This document shows positions 57,301 to 64,000 of a DNA stretch of 64,000 nt, piece by piece. The DNA lies in assembly GCA_004794655.1 (NCBI GenBank), contig SMMW01000592.1, forward strand, positions 1 through 64,000, given 5' to 3'. The number at the start of each line of letters is the position of its first letter. The stretch's first letter is position 1. Position numbers and translations under genes: made by a program. The notes under the pieces are model-generated. The model saw only the letters and a program-made list of their open reading frames with translations. It was not told the origin of the DNA and did not search any database. The DNA comes from Marisa cornuarietis (lineage: Eukaryota > Mollusca > Gastropoda > Architaenioglossa > Ampullariidae).

Positions 57301-60300
57301 ACAACATTAAAGTGGAGAAAAGTTTGAAATTTGACCTCAAGTTGATACAAATGAAGATACAAATCTGCATCCTTTTACTTTGCCGTTTTGCTTCAGAGTG
57401 CGGAAGCCGGCTTCTCACAGACGGCGAAGGGTTTCTGGACTCCCCCGGGTATCCCCTTCTTTTTCCTGCAAATACCTACTGTAACTGGACAATAACTGTG
57501 AAGGAAGGTTTTGTGATTGTCTTGAAATTTGAGGACTTCAACGTCGGACAACGTGCAGGAGTTTGCCAGTATGGCATTGTCAATGTGTATGATGGGAACA
57601 CTACGGACCCTGACAAGGTCATTGGCACGTACGTGATAAACCTTCTGTTAGCCTTTTTTGCCACCTAGTCAGCTGATTTGCGTGAGAATATCTCTTTAAT
57701 TTGTTCATTGATACCGCTTATAGCAATTGATTATCTTACTATGTGAAAGATTGTCTTGCATGATTCTGTTTATTGTTTACCTTGCTATGTGACAGCTACT
57801 GTGGAACCCAACTCGTACCCACGATATATTCTACCGGGAACAGCCTCACTGTGGTGCTAAACGCATTCTCCTCTGCATACACTGGCTTCCGAGCTTCTTA
57901 TCGTGAGGTCAAAGACGGTAAGTTGAATGCAGGAACAACTATTGTGATTACTTTCTGCTTTTAAGATGATAATAATATCGACGTTGATTAAGCGTATGCT
58001 GGTAAATTTTTAGACTAGCGCCCCTGAATCAGTGATATGCATGCTGTCTATCTGTGCATGTGTGTGCATGTGTGTGTGTGTGTGTGTGTGTGTGCATAAA
58101 GTAGAATCAAAATTGTTTCTCCAGTTATTGTTAAGAAGTTGGTAAAGAGCGTAACGGAAAGACATCCAGACTTAACAAGTTAAGCATTTAATAACACTAC
58201 GTGACAGTGGATAATTTGAGTTTACAAAAAAATCCTAAAGGGTTAAATAATTAACTTTGCCGTTACCAGCAATCATGCATAATAATTTTTTTTATTTCTC
58301 TCTTTTTTCTTTTCTCAGTGAATACATCATTGGGTAAGTGTCCCTTTTATCCAGCCATGAAACATTAAAAAAAAACAATTGCTTTCTGTGAAGTTATTTT
58401 TGAAATATTTTGCAAACACTGAAAGCTGTTACCTTCACCTCAACAGCTACTGCAACATCTTTATCTCTATTTCGCTGTAGCAGTACTACAAACATTAATA
58501 CTGTGACTGTTGTTTGTGTCTCTTTCCCATGTGTTGTGCTTATCTTTTTCTATGCAATATCAAACTGTTGTTGGTTTGTCCAAGCGTTAACATCTTTGTG
58601 TGTGGATGTTTTAATGTGTACGAATTTAAATGTGTTCATATATGAGTACATGCAATGTCTACATGCATTTATGAATGAATGAAGGGATGAGAAACAGCAA
58701 AGGATGAACAGAAATGTTAATAGCTGCAGACGTAAAGGCCTTAACATGACATAGAGGAATATCTCATTTTTTTACTACTAAAATTATAGAGCAATCATTA
58801 CTGAGCGTTCTTATTTCGCTGCCCAGACTGCACAGTTTAGTATTTCCCTTCTCCGAATTCCACGTAAAAGAATTAAATAAGTTAAATGGAACTAAACGAA
58901 ATACAATTCTGTTGTTCATTATTCCCTGTCCCACATCTCGAAACATGCGAAAACATAATGAACTCTTGTCACTGTTATTCTCTGAAAATCACACTAAGGT
59001 TGTGTTCCAGCTAGTTTTCTTATAAATTATAAATTTTATTATTTTCCGCTCATTTTTCAGATCTGTTTCCGTGTGGCTCAGGCGTAGATAACGTATGTGA
59101 CACAAAAGCATCAGCTGCTCAAGAGATCGATGTGGAGGAAGGTTTTCCATTTGGTGACAAAGCTCGGCATAAGATTTACGTATGTTTTCCCTTTATCAGA
59201 TACATTATTCTTCTGTTCTGTTTACTATACGAGATAAATAGTTTATAATGATTTTAGAATATATTTGCATAACATGTTTAAATTTTATAGTTTATATATA
59301 AGTTGCTAAAAGGAAATCTCATAGGTCTATGCACGTATTACAACATAAAATTAATTTACTTAATGTTACCTTCACAAGTTTTTTTTATATGTTCCAATAT
59401 TCCTTTTTTAAATAAAACTAGCAGTTACTTCAGAAGCAAAACGGAGAGAATCATAATGAAGACTACGAGCACACCACAAGCAAACGTTTACTCAAAATCC
59501 GCACTTGTTTAAAAAAAAAGACTTTGAACTAAGTTCTTTGATATTGATACACATCTCTACAGTCATTATTTTTTTTGCCCAAAACACTTTTTACGTTAAA
59601 CAGCTGGTGTGTGTGACATTACGTGCAATTTCAACATGTATTCATCATCTCCTTTATATCATGTATACGTCTGTATTATCTCTTTTTATATTATGTATAT
59701 GTATTTTTATCATGTATATGTACAGTATTATCTCTTTATATCATGTATGTATTACTGCTAGTATGAGCACTACTGTATTTGGAATTGCCCTTGGGGATAA
59801 ATAAAGTGGGATTGTATTGTAATGTATTGTATTGTAATAGCTCCGAATATTTTCTCGTAATGGTTCTTTCAGCTGGGACAGAATGGCATTGTTTCCTTTG
59901 ACTACAAAAACTCGTGGCCTGTTCTCGAACCTACTAGCCTGTCAATATGCGCTTACTGTACCTTAATGAAACCGTCAAATGGTAAGAATTTATATTGTTA
60001 ATTACAGAAACAAACACAAAACGCAACCTCATCATTCATTACTAACAAACTAATCTGTGTACCCTAAGATAAAAAAATCCGTAGTTTTGTAGTCAACCAG
60101 GCATGCCATACATATAGTACAAAAACCTCATTTCACTATATTTCCTTGTTGAAAAAAAACATTAATAATCCTTTCAAAATCATTCAGATGTAAATATTAT
60201 TGTCAAAACCTTTATAGTTGGTGGACAGAATTTCTCGGTCAATGAGGTAGACTAAATGAAAAGAATTACGAAATGTTTAAATTCTTCATGTTTAAACTTA

Positions 60301-63300
60301 TTCATCAAAGAAAAACGTCAGATATTATATTCAGAGAAATAGTTGTATTTTCCTCCTTAACATTGCGTTTTTCAATGTTATTAATCCTAAAGTTCTCATA
60401 TGCTAAATGAGAGATATATACTTAGTTTGCAGGACAGGAACTTCTGGTGTCTACTACAAGATCCACAAAGGAGCAATGCGTGATAAAGTTTCTGGTATTT
60501 TGAAGGAAGCGGGCAACTTGGTAAAGGCAAACTTTTCTCCCTCAACTCTTCTTGTGTTCACGTGGAAATGCATGGAGCAAGACTTCCAGTCATACCACCC
60601 AGACAATGTAAGCAGTGTCTTTTTAACTATAGTAGGGTAGGTCTGCAATAATAATTGTCTGAAAGAGAACCCCAATAATGGAGCTTAGCAGCCACAAAGT
60701 CTATTAGAAAGGTTCTTAAACAGAGGCACTGTTAAAAGAAGAGATTAACCAAAGGAACTGAGAACGCCTAAATACTGGCAATCACCAATGTCTTATCATT
60801 TAAAACCTGTCTTCTACCTAATCCAGGTGTGGGTCAGACGCAGTCCCCTATTGCATGGAAACATGCGAAAGCATTTGAGAAATTTTATGTTTCTTCAGCT
60901 CTAGAAACGTAAAGGTAGAGTTTCGAAAATGTTTACATAGGTTTCCATGCTATCAGGGTACGTATTCAGGTAAGTTCTATAGACATATTGCTAGATTGAT
61001 GATTGATTTATTTATATTCCCCTTAAGTTATAAAGAACTTAAGATAACGTACATAAAAATAAACGTTCCTGGCTGAAGGCCCCTCGGTCCTCGTGTTTTG
61101 AGGCTTACATAACAATATTTGCGTAGTGACAGTTTACAATCTGTCTACTACAAGATGTCGTTATTACAAAAATTAGTGTTCATGTATAACAATAAATCAG
61201 AATATTTTATGCAAATAAATGTATCCTGACATTTATAAGCTAAATTTCAGCCAGGTCAAGCTACTTTCCAGTTGATTCTTGCATCTGACTGGACAACTTC
61301 CTATGCATTCACCCTCTACAGTCTGACTGAGATGAACTGGAAATACTATGGACCGTGGTACCCAATTCAAATTGGAATCACACAGGGATCTCAGGAAAAC
61401 CTCCAACAAAATGTATACTCTACATCCGAATACGCATATCATATCAACACATACCTAGGAAACACAGGTTTGTATTGACAGAGCAAGTTTATGCCTCTTG
61501 GAAAGTTTTGGATCATAATCACCAGGTAGTTGAGTAGATTTTTTTTGCAAGGTTTCATGATGTAATTCAAATAAATATATTCCCCCTTTCTTCATTTCAA
61601 AATAAGCACATTATTACAAATTGACTATATTTACAGTAGAAAGGAGCTGAACTAAACAGCATTGGTAATCAGTTTGTAAGCCTTACACAGTAGTAATTGG
61701 ACGAAAAAAAACTTTTAATTGATTTAACAGAAGTGAAAATGAGGAGATAAGCTTTCACAACACAAATTTTGATATATATATATATATATCTTCATTTTTG
61801 AAGATGAACATTTTTACATCAAAGCCGAGTGTTCATGCGTCTGTGTTCTCGTGTATGATCTTCCTTTTTTCTTTCACCCTTTCTTCCCTTTCTTCTTTTT
61901 TTCCATCTTTATTAATTGTCTCGTCATACATGGCTATAATCTCAAATGATATATGTTTGTAGGACACAAAGGTATATGGGTTTACAAAATCGGAGAAATC
62001 CCGAGTAGTGATGGTCATTTATGTGACGAGTGGTATCTACAAAACAAAAATTGGGAGAACAGCAGAAGTGAAGGGTTTGCGAAGCTGCCTCCGTGTCCCT
62101 GCAATAGAGATGACATTTACTACGGCGTAGCAAACCAGTGGCGGTATTTTCGAAAGGATGAAGACAACCACCTGGAGTGTTTCATTTTGAACTTAGCAGC
62201 TACGAGGCGCTACGCACCTTTCAGCAAGGTATGCAACACCGAGATGATAAACTTGGACAAATTATTTTTCAGTGTTAAATATCGTGATGAAATCTGACGA
62301 ACTTTCCTAACAGAGTGATTTACATGTGTACCTGCATTATCAGCTTACTGAAATTCCACCTCAGTCTAATAAGATATATTTCAAAGGCAGAGTATCACAA
62401 AGCATTATTATACAAGACTAAGTAAAAGCATTCATTTTTATTACGACCCACAAACACGTTCATATACTACGAATTATCTCCCCTGTAAGCATGAATCCAT
62501 ATATCTACCTTACTCTATAGTCAATACTTCCATTTTTCCATCCATACAGTTATTTAATTTATATTAGAGTCATAATCCTTATTCTGTCAGCTTGACTGCT
62601 TGACTCCATATTGTCCTTTTTCTCTTTCTCTTGTTTTTCGCTCTTTCATCGTCTGTCTGCTTATCCCTTGTGTCCTTTCAGCTTTCAGAAATCTTTTGTC
62701 ACTGCTTTATTATTACAGTTGTCATTACGATAATTATTACATGGCTTACATCTTTGTTTCCTAAGTTCTAACTGACTTGATGTCAGCATCTATAGTTTAA
62801 AGTCTGTCGTGTCCAGGAATGCTGCTACTTCTTTGGGAACAAGACTCTGATTCAGACCATTCCTTTAGCTGGTCCATCGCTGGCCTACACCCCCCTACTG
62901 TATGAACTACGAAAGCAGTATGAGATAGAAGACGTTCAGGCCTACAGGACTTGCTGTTACAACTCTACACCCAAACGATGTCATGGTTTCTACCAACTGC
63001 GGCCTATAGGAGAATGCGAATCAAATATTGCATACCAGCGAAGTACTGACCTCGGTTTTTGTCCTTCTGTTAAGCTGTAATGTTGCCTAAAATGTAAATA
63101 CATTTAAAGCTGAAGTTTACAAATGTGGTTAGCAAGCTCTGATATTTTTAAATAGACCACCATAAAAGCTGAAAACAAAATTATCTGTGTGTATAAATAT
63201 CTTTATGACTACAGCACACACACAAACACACACACACACACACACACGCACGCACGCACGCGCACTTACACACGCTCTCTTACTTTAAAGCCTTTTCTCT

Positions 63301-63904
63301 TACATAGACATGGTGCTGACATTTTTTAAGGCGGTACACTTGCTATTAGAATAAGAAATAAAGTGTAAAATTGTTTTTATAGACAAAAAGTCGAATATGC
63401 ATGTAACTGCTTTTCTTTAGAAATTGCTTTCCAAAATGCTGGAATGAGTAGTTTAACCCAGAAAATGCTAATGGGAATTATTAAGTTTACATTAAGCACA
63501 ACTGAAACTTTTTTTTACTGTGAAACAAAACTAAAACCCATTTGTACTGTGTAATTTTGTTTCAGAGAATAATTATCTCCGATAAAAAGCTTAACGTTTT
63601 AGGGCAGATATATTTTACTAACTACACCACAGTAGGTGCCCATTAATGCTTATTATTCCAGGCACGCTATACGGCGATCCTCATATCAAAACGCTTGACG
63701 AGCGAGAATATAATTATAATGGCATTGGAGAAGTCAATCTGATAACAATTAGAACACCAGAGGTCAACTTCACGCTTCAAGGCCGCACAGAAAGGACGTG
63801 GGACGAAAAGGGTGTCCCCTCCAACGGCACAGTCTTCACGGCGCTGGGAATGGAGGAGAACGGTGTCAGAGTCTTCGTGGGCATCGACCCGAGCACCAAC
63901 ACGT
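27112..63904 (+). CDS. Gene B: SRCR-CUB-NIDO-AMOP-VWD mosaic protein, 27 exons visible, 3' incomplete
   Basis: Gene B is assembled from 27 exons (B1-B27) totalling 4543 nt, about 1514 codons: signal peptide, 4 SRCR (B2-B9), 5 CUB (B10-B19), a 15-nt microexon (B20), NIDO region (B21-B24), AMOP (B25-B26) and the start of VWD (B27). All joins keep frame. It is the divergent paralog of gene A, with matched exon borders throughout the C-terminal core. SRCR3/4 exons (B6-B9) are a copy of SRCR1/2 exons (B2-B5) made by a tandem duplication in the gene. Introns carry hAT, CR1-like and Jockey-like insertions. The product is predicted to be exported. A MUC4/Mesh-like adhesive or mucosal role is inference from domain order. 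The end of the gene is beyond 64000. Confidence 0.87.
29305..29365 (+). mobile_element. Retroelement-like 3' end
   Basis: The segment ggagttgcccttgtgaataa ataaagt then TTGTAT-type units closely resembles 59778-59835. Both look like 3' tails of the same LINE or SINE family. No coding part. Confidence 0.45.
29772..29935 (+). repeat. Dispersed repeat, copy 2 (partner at 13088-13265)
   Basis: See the partner entry. Confidence 0.6.
30333..31325 (-). mobile_element. CR1/L2-like LINE, 3' portion with RT C-terminus and 3' UTR
   Basis: On the minus strand decayed frames read SVRNLGFIVTDDMTLDRHVA, then a 144-codon frame (31067-30633) with QKVQNSTARLVLKATKQDHV and LRFLHWLPVRSRIQYKLSVL, ending SALKTHLFLEH. 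This is the standard C-terminal region of CR1/L2-group reverse transcriptase ORFs. A 3' UTR of about 270 bp and an ATT-type tail follow at the left end. It is 5'-truncated and frame-broken. Confidence 0.88.
31920..32485 (+). repeat. Upstream-region duplication, copy 2
   Basis: Counterpart of 25890-26530, now inside gene B intron 1. It is cut off at about 32490, where the RTE-like LINE begins, so anything that once followed it (in copy 1, a putative promoter and the signal exon) is missing. Confidence 0.8.
32504..34466 (+). mobile_element. RTE-like LINE, 5' end through mid-RT, 3'-truncated
   Basis: The endonuclease is in 32734-33276 (EGVALIISRKHANAI, TVVAYAPIDNADKGEKDKFY, LLMGDFNARIG). Later frames (33380-33568, 33665-34132, 34164-34466) lead into RT with IWDSEEIPAEWRKGVIVKIP, KKGDLCDCNNWRGITLLSV and EQAGFRKGRSCMDHIY, where homology stops. 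Frameshifts and stops make it dead. It lacks the YADD region and 3' end. Its loss boundary is within a few bases of the start of the segmental duplication at about 34473. Confidence 0.85.
35153..35306 (+). CDS. Gene B exon B2: SRCR1, first half
   Basis: This 154-nt exon goes from phase 1 to phase 2. It reads DAEETPVRLRDGDGPNEGRV, EIFKHGVWVSLC and EVICGQLGFS. It is nearly identical to B6 and homologous to A1. Confidence 0.93.
35722..36121 (+). mobile_element. hAT transposon remnant in unit 1
   Basis: It encodes the hAT C-terminal dimerisation region in a decayed frame: IGVSVATCERSFYKLKLIKN then YLRSTMSNLQLTNLAILSVE. It ends in the right terminal inverted repeat (ctagcgatgtcactg) and the flanking CTGAATAT. 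Compared with unit 2, the left inverted repeat and most of the transposase are deleted. Confidence 0.85.
36189..36358 (+). CDS. Gene B exon B3: SRCR1, second half
   Basis: This 170-nt exon goes from phase 2 to phase 1. It reads AGAEMYYGYSYGPAPGETYR, VSCSYINSNFSDCAF and DALGISCNTS. Its length matches A2 and its donor is gtttgt. Confidence 0.93.
36625..36935 (-). mobile_element. CR1-like LINE 3' fragment in unit 1
   Basis: Diverged match to the 3' UTR at 30350-30660 (gcatgctctta/gcattctctta, gatagcaatactgatggcaa, ggactgtcgctaggagtaat). It is duplicated in unit 2, so it inserted before the segmental duplication. Confidence 0.7.
37253..37415 (+). CDS. Gene B exon B4: SRCR2, first half
   Basis: This 163-nt exon goes from phase 1 to phase 2. 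It reads FPNIRLVGGNSSFEGRVEVF, RNGVWGTVIYKDDLTG and NVICRLLHGN. It lacks the usual WGTVC cysteine, as does A3. Confidence 0.92.
38104..38752. other. Unit-1-specific intron stretch
   Basis: This stretch is missing from unit 2. It has a 93-codon minus-strand frame (38371-38090) with no recognised domain. Whether it inserted here or was lost from unit 2 with the Jockey-like insertion cannot be told from the window. Confidence 0.5.
38753..39283. repeat. Fold-back palindrome of 531 bp (MITE-like)
   Basis: The left arm starts ctgaatggtttgcatttttt and the right arm ends with its complement (aaaaaacgcaaaccattcag). Arms pair almost to the centre near 39018, through gatatcggtagatatgcg, ccactacgattcgcacc, gtcaacaccaaacagagaga and gaatgagcgacagtt, with mismatches rising toward the middle. 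It has no coding capacity and could be a non-autonomous DNA transposon. The right outer arm is also in unit 2 (about 46618-46728). Confidence 0.9.
40089..40297 (+). CDS. Gene B exon B5: SRCR2, second half
   Basis: This 209-nt exon goes from phase 2 to phase 1. It reads YGGSVISKQESAIRFDIAKH, IACNGKETNILDCSYEIG and DDLAVVCNKG. It is longer than its copy B9 (167 nt), which has lost internal codons. Confidence 0.92.
40432..40691 (+). other. Junction between duplication units
   Basis: This 260-bp stretch separates the two units and has no counterpart right after unit 2 or before unit 1. It shows no recognisable element. Confidence 0.6.
41184..41328 (+). CDS. Gene B exon B6: SRCR3, first half
   Basis: This 145-nt exon goes from phase 1 to phase 2. 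It reads ETPVRLRDGDGPNEGRVEIF and AEAICGQLGFS. It begins 9 nt later than B2: a small deletion shifted the usable acceptor to acaag while keeping phase. Confidence 0.9.
41812..43011 (+). mobile_element. hAT DNA transposon, 1200 bp, both ends present
   Basis: Terminal inverted repeats CAGTTGCGAAGCAAGGG (left) and the complement of CAGTGGCGCAGCTAGGG (right) are flanked by a perfect 8-bp target duplication CTGAATAT (41804-41811 and 43012-43019). The interior encodes decayed ZMYM1-like hAT transposase pieces: FLTDSRDRMADTSVNFVESM and, at 42590-42740, SVATCERSF and NLAILSVEQDI. It is an internally deleted, dead element. Confidence 0.92.
42884..42954. repeat. (ATT)n microsatellite inside the hAT element
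   Basis: About 23 units in unit 2. The homologous place in unit 1 (36050-36065) has only about five, so it expanded or contracted after duplication. Confidence 0.95.
43076..43242 (+). CDS. Gene B exon B7: SRCR3, second half
   Basis: This 167-nt exon goes from phase 2 to phase 1. It reads TGAQMYNGNSYGPAPGETFR, VSCSYANSNLSYCAF and ALGISCNTS. It is one codon shorter than B3. Confidence 0.92.
43600..43885 (-). mobile_element. CR1-like LINE 3' fragment in unit 2
   Basis: Duplicate of 36625-36935, with small indels. Confidence 0.7.
44181..44343 (+). CDS. Gene B exon B8: SRCR4, first half
   Basis: This 163-nt exon is nearly identical to B4. It differs mainly at KDVPLNTIAA versus KDDLTGTIAA. Confidence 0.92.
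45006..46617 (-). mobile_element. Jockey-like LINE, 5' part, 3'-truncated
   Basis: On the minus strand, an ORF1-type CCHC zinc knuckle (CFNCQRYGHGASFC, in 46321-46061) precedes an endonuclease (46103-45618) with TITICCVYLRPSARISRQDL and DFNGHHPLWGSDSIDPRG. Decayed frames continue to 45000. The RT domain is missing. It lies only in unit 2 and removed or replaced sequence equivalent to 38104-39170 of unit 1. Confidence 0.83.
46618..46728. repeat. Residual right arm of the fold-back element in unit 2
   Basis: It matches 39173-39283 closely (gattggtttgggaggctgaa...aaaccattcag). The left arm is absent. Confidence 0.85.
47793..47959 (+). CDS. Gene B exon B9: SRCR4, second half
   Basis: This 167-nt exon goes from phase 2 to phase 1. 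It reads YGGSVVPIQDIAKHRAIVME, IACNGNETNILDCYHQIAYY and YDLAVVCKKG. Relative to B5 it has in-frame deletions (between GSVV and DIAKH, and after LDC), so SRCR4 is shorter but its frame and cysteines are intact. Confidence 0.9.
48241..48302. repeat. (GC)/(CA)n microsatellite
   Basis: About 28 CA units just upstream of exon B10. Confidence 0.95.
48383..48567 (+). CDS. Gene B exon B10: CUB1, first half
   Basis: This 185-nt exon goes from phase 1 to phase 0. It reads VPEGCNGYTTSARGSLSI and DIDCIWKLDTL, matching A5. Confidence 0.87.
48877..49045 (+). CDS. Gene B exon B11: CUB1, second half
   Basis: This 169-nt exon goes from phase 0 to phase 1. It reads VYDNRLRCYGSNNMCQND and GPVLYLWLKISAGSKWITF. 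It keeps two cysteines that A6 has lost. Confidence 0.87.
49261..49454 (+). CDS. Gene B exon B12: CUB2, first half
   Basis: This 194-nt exon goes from phase 1 to phase 0. It reads GCSFRYNYNSAT, SIMSPGYPGPIPENLNCSY and GLCSDYVQ, with C1-C3 of a CUB. It has exactly the length of A7. Its donor (gtttttc) is weak. Confidence 0.87.
49690..52480 (-). mobile_element. CR1-like LINE ORF2, endonuclease to RT, 3'-truncated
   Basis: This element fills most of the 3.5-kb intron after B12. Minus-strand frames give an endonuclease (51982-51578: LEIICLYRPPPSKRNQ, FLILGDVNFHFDRP), a linker (51287-50595), RT motifs (50573-50280: VVKPLLKK; 50252-50016: VCDVPQGSVLGPLLFSVYTS) and FFADDTQILNS near 50017-49985. RT homology stops at about 49700 next to an ATC run. 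Frames are broken; it is dead. Confidence 0.88.
51195..51386 (+). mobile_element. 192-bp non-autonomous RTE-type element with target duplication
   Basis: The insert is flanked by an 18-bp duplication, atataactctgctaactc (51177-51194 and 51387-51404), inside the CR1-like LINE. Its left part (ggtcccaagcccagatga, gttgggcgtggggttagcaa) matches the start of the RTE-like LINE at 32504. Its right end (ccactgggggcgaaaaggaa) looks like an RTE 3' terminus. It is thus a short internally deleted element carrying both ends. Confidence 0.85.
52927..53116 (+). CDS. Gene B exon B13: CUB2, second half
   Basis: This 190-nt exon goes from phase 0 to phase 1. It begins IFDGVSEMSPTIGGPYCGTQ and ends FYQTKPG, matching A8. 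Confidence 0.92.
53625..53800 (+). CDS. Gene B exon B14: CUB3, first half
   Basis: This 176-nt exon goes from phase 1 to phase 0. It reads SSGTLSTPGYPNVYKEETDI and IWTITTKPYTTITLFFQD. It has no cysteine. The acceptor cttgtag has a poor pyrimidine tract, but an upstream alternative at 53561 would bring in a stop. Confidence 0.85.
54905..55031 (+). CDS. Gene B exon B15: CUB3, second half
   Basis: This 127-nt exon goes from phase 0 to phase 1. It reads VSSSGYIYNSGRVDPIIVDR and ends LFNWTTG. No cysteine, so the whole of CUB3 in gene B is cysteine-free. Confidence 0.85.
55032..55751 (+). other. Gene B intron between B15 and B16
   Basis: No recognisable element apart from a short TA run near 55045-55062. 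The following intron (55931-56937) is also plain AT-rich sequence. Confidence 0.6.
55752..55930 (+). CDS. Gene B exon B16: CUB4, first half
   Basis: This 179-nt exon goes from phase 1 to phase 0, the same length as A11. It reads ECRQFIQSQQGIISLPDDPE, ASCSYII and TQCRNYIK, with C1-C3 present. Confidence 0.92.
56938..57112 (+). CDS. Gene B exon B17: CUB4, second half
   Basis: This 175-nt exon goes from phase 0 to phase 1. It reads VFDGTNNYSQMIGRQLCYG and ends SFKASYSTHSKG. It corresponds to A12 and A14. Confidence 0.9.
57397..57628 (+). CDS. Gene B exon B18: CUB5, first half
   Basis: This 232-nt exon goes from phase 1 to phase 2. It reads ECGSRLLTDGEGFLDSPGYP, TYCNWTITV, FEDFNVGQRAGVCQYGIVNV and YDGNTTDPDKV, a full-strength CUB. 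It matches A15. Confidence 0.93.
57796..57917 (+). CDS. Gene B exon B19: CUB5, second half
   Basis: This 122-nt exon goes from phase 2 to phase 1. It reads YCGTQLVPTIYSTGNSLTVV and GFRASYREVKD, matching A16. Confidence 0.92.
58064..58094. repeat. (TG)n microsatellite
   Basis: A short TG run in the intron between B19 and the microexon. Confidence 0.9.
58319..58333 (+). CDS. Gene B exon B20: 15-nt microexon linking CUB5 to NIDO
   Basis: TGAATACATCATTGG lies between a strong acceptor (tcttttctcag) and a strong donor (gtaagt), phase 1 on both sides. It adds Val-Asn-Thr-Ser-Leu. It matches the gene A microexon in length, phase and place. Confidence 0.68.
59061..59179 (+). CDS. Gene B exon B21: start of NIDO region
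   Basis: This 119-nt exon goes from phase 1 to phase 0. It reads DLFPCGSGVDNVCDTKASAA and EEGFPFGDKARHKIY. LFPCG replaces the usual LYPYG, bringing in a cysteine with a second one nearby. It has no internal Met. Confidence 0.88.
59645..59760. repeat. Minisatellite of about 40-bp units
   Basis: Three to four imperfect copies of a tttatatcatgtatatgtac...gtattatctc unit occur in an intron. Confidence 0.75.
59778..59835 (+). mobile_element. Retroelement-like 3' end
   Basis: The segment ggaattgcccttggggataa ataaagt followed by TTGTAT-type units is close to 29305-29365. With the minisatellite before it, this may be a decayed LINE tail. Confidence 0.45.
59873..59981 (+). CDS. Gene B exon B22: NIDO, second exon
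   Basis: This 109-nt exon goes from phase 0 to phase 1. It reads LGQNGIVSFDYKNSWPVLEP and CAYCTLMKPSN, matching A19 in length. Confidence 0.9.
60438..60607 (+). CDS. Gene B exon B23: NIDO, third exon
   Basis: This 170-nt exon goes from phase 1 to phase 0. It reads TSGVYYKIHKGAMRDKV and STLLVFTWKCMEQDFQSYHP. Of two nearby AG acceptors, the one at 60436-60437 keeps frame with B22; the one 5 nt earlier does not. Confidence 0.88.
60608..61250 (+). other. Gene B intron between B23 and B24
   Basis: AT-rich intron. The part near 60990-61115 (ctggctgaaggcccctcggt cctcgtgttttgaggc) resembles a dispersed mollusc repeat, but I cannot assign it. Confidence 0.4.
61251..61467 (+). CDS. Gene B exon B24: end of NIDO region
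   Basis: This 217-nt exon goes from phase 0 to phase 1, identical in length to A21. It reads ATFQLILASDWTTSYAFTLY and MNWKYYGPWYPIQIGITQG. Confidence 0.93.
61963..62228 (+). CDS. Gene B exon B25: AMOP domain, main exon
   Basis: This 266-nt exon goes from phase 1 to phase 0, identical in length to A22. It reads GIWVYKIGEIP, LCDEWYLQN, FAKLPPCPCNRDDIYYG and NQWRYFRKDEDNHLECFIL. Confidence 0.94.
62229..62816 (+). other. Gene B intron between B25 and B26
   Basis: No element seen; pyrimidine-rich in the second half. Confidence 0.6.
62817..63042 (+). CDS. Gene B exon B26: AMOP C-terminal part
   Basis: This 226-nt exon goes from phase 0 to phase 1. It reads ECCYFFGNKTLIQTIPLAGP, YRTCCYNSTPKRCHGFYQLR and PIGEC. 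The donor A|gtactg keeps frame into B27. Without splicing the frame reads 12 more residues and ends at a TAA (63078-63080). Confidence 0.87.
63043..63661 (+). other. Gene B intron between B26 and B27
   Basis: It contains a (CA)n microsatellite at about 63217-63265 and otherwise nothing recognisable. Confidence 0.6.
63662..63904 (+). CDS. Gene B exon B27: VWD domain start
   Basis: This 243-nt exon is phase 1 on both sides. It reads TLYGDPHIKTLDEREYNYNG and IGEVNLI, then NGTVFTALGMEENGVRVFVG, the VWD opening. Donor T|gtatga is at the same codon as the A24 donor. The next exon lies beyond the window. Confidence 0.9.
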
Positions 63905-64000
63905 GTATGACCCACCTTGGCTTTATACTCAGTGTCCTCTTGCTGCAGAAATTAAGTATTATATTTGAAATTCCGGCTAAGGCGGTTGGATGCAGAAGTG

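Overview
This is a eukaryotic window. The genes are split into many short exons by GT-AG introns, and the spacers are AT-rich, full of microsatellites and littered with decayed LINEs (RTE-like, CR1/L2-like and Jockey-like) and a hAT DNA transposon. The protein families and repeat types fit a lophotrochozoan, most likely a gastropod mollusc. That placement is inference; nothing in the sequence names the species.

The window holds two large paralogous genes in divergent (head-to-head) order, each running off one edge. Gene A is on the minus strand, with 25 exons located between 17897 and 476. Gene B is on the plus strand, with 27 exons located between 27112 and 63904. I joined exons by reading frame, splice sites and exon-by-exon comparison of the two paralogs; many partner exons have identical length and all have compatible phases. 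Both encode a secreted or ectodomain-type mosaic: SRCR modules, then two-exon CUB modules, a 15-nt microexon, a NIDO region, AMOP and the start of a VWD domain. The NIDO-AMOP-VWD core is the arrangement of vertebrate MUC4 and insect Mesh. The SRCR/CUB front resembles DMBT1-type scavenger or mucosal proteins. Gene B has a clear signal-peptide exon at 27112-27202; none was found for gene A.

The paralogs have gained different modules. Gene A has 2 SRCR and 6 CUB modules, with its CUB4 and CUB5 being a gene-A-specific exon-pair duplication. Gene B has 4 SRCR and 5 CUB modules, its extra SRCRs arising from a tandem duplication of about 6 kb inside the gene (about 34473-40431 and 40692-48093). That duplicated block carries datable insertions. 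A hAT element with an 8-bp target duplication and a 531-bp fold-back palindrome both predate it. A Jockey-like LINE is in only one copy.

Layout: 1-17.9 kb gene A; 17.9-27.1 kb intergenic spacer with local duplications; 27.1 kb gene B signal exon; 27.2-35.1 kb gene B intron 1, with CR1-like and RTE-like LINE fragments and a second copy of the gene B upstream region; 35.1-48.1 kb duplicated SRCR block; 48.1-58 kb CUB exons, with a LINE in one intron; 58-64 kb microexon, NIDO, AMOP and VWD.
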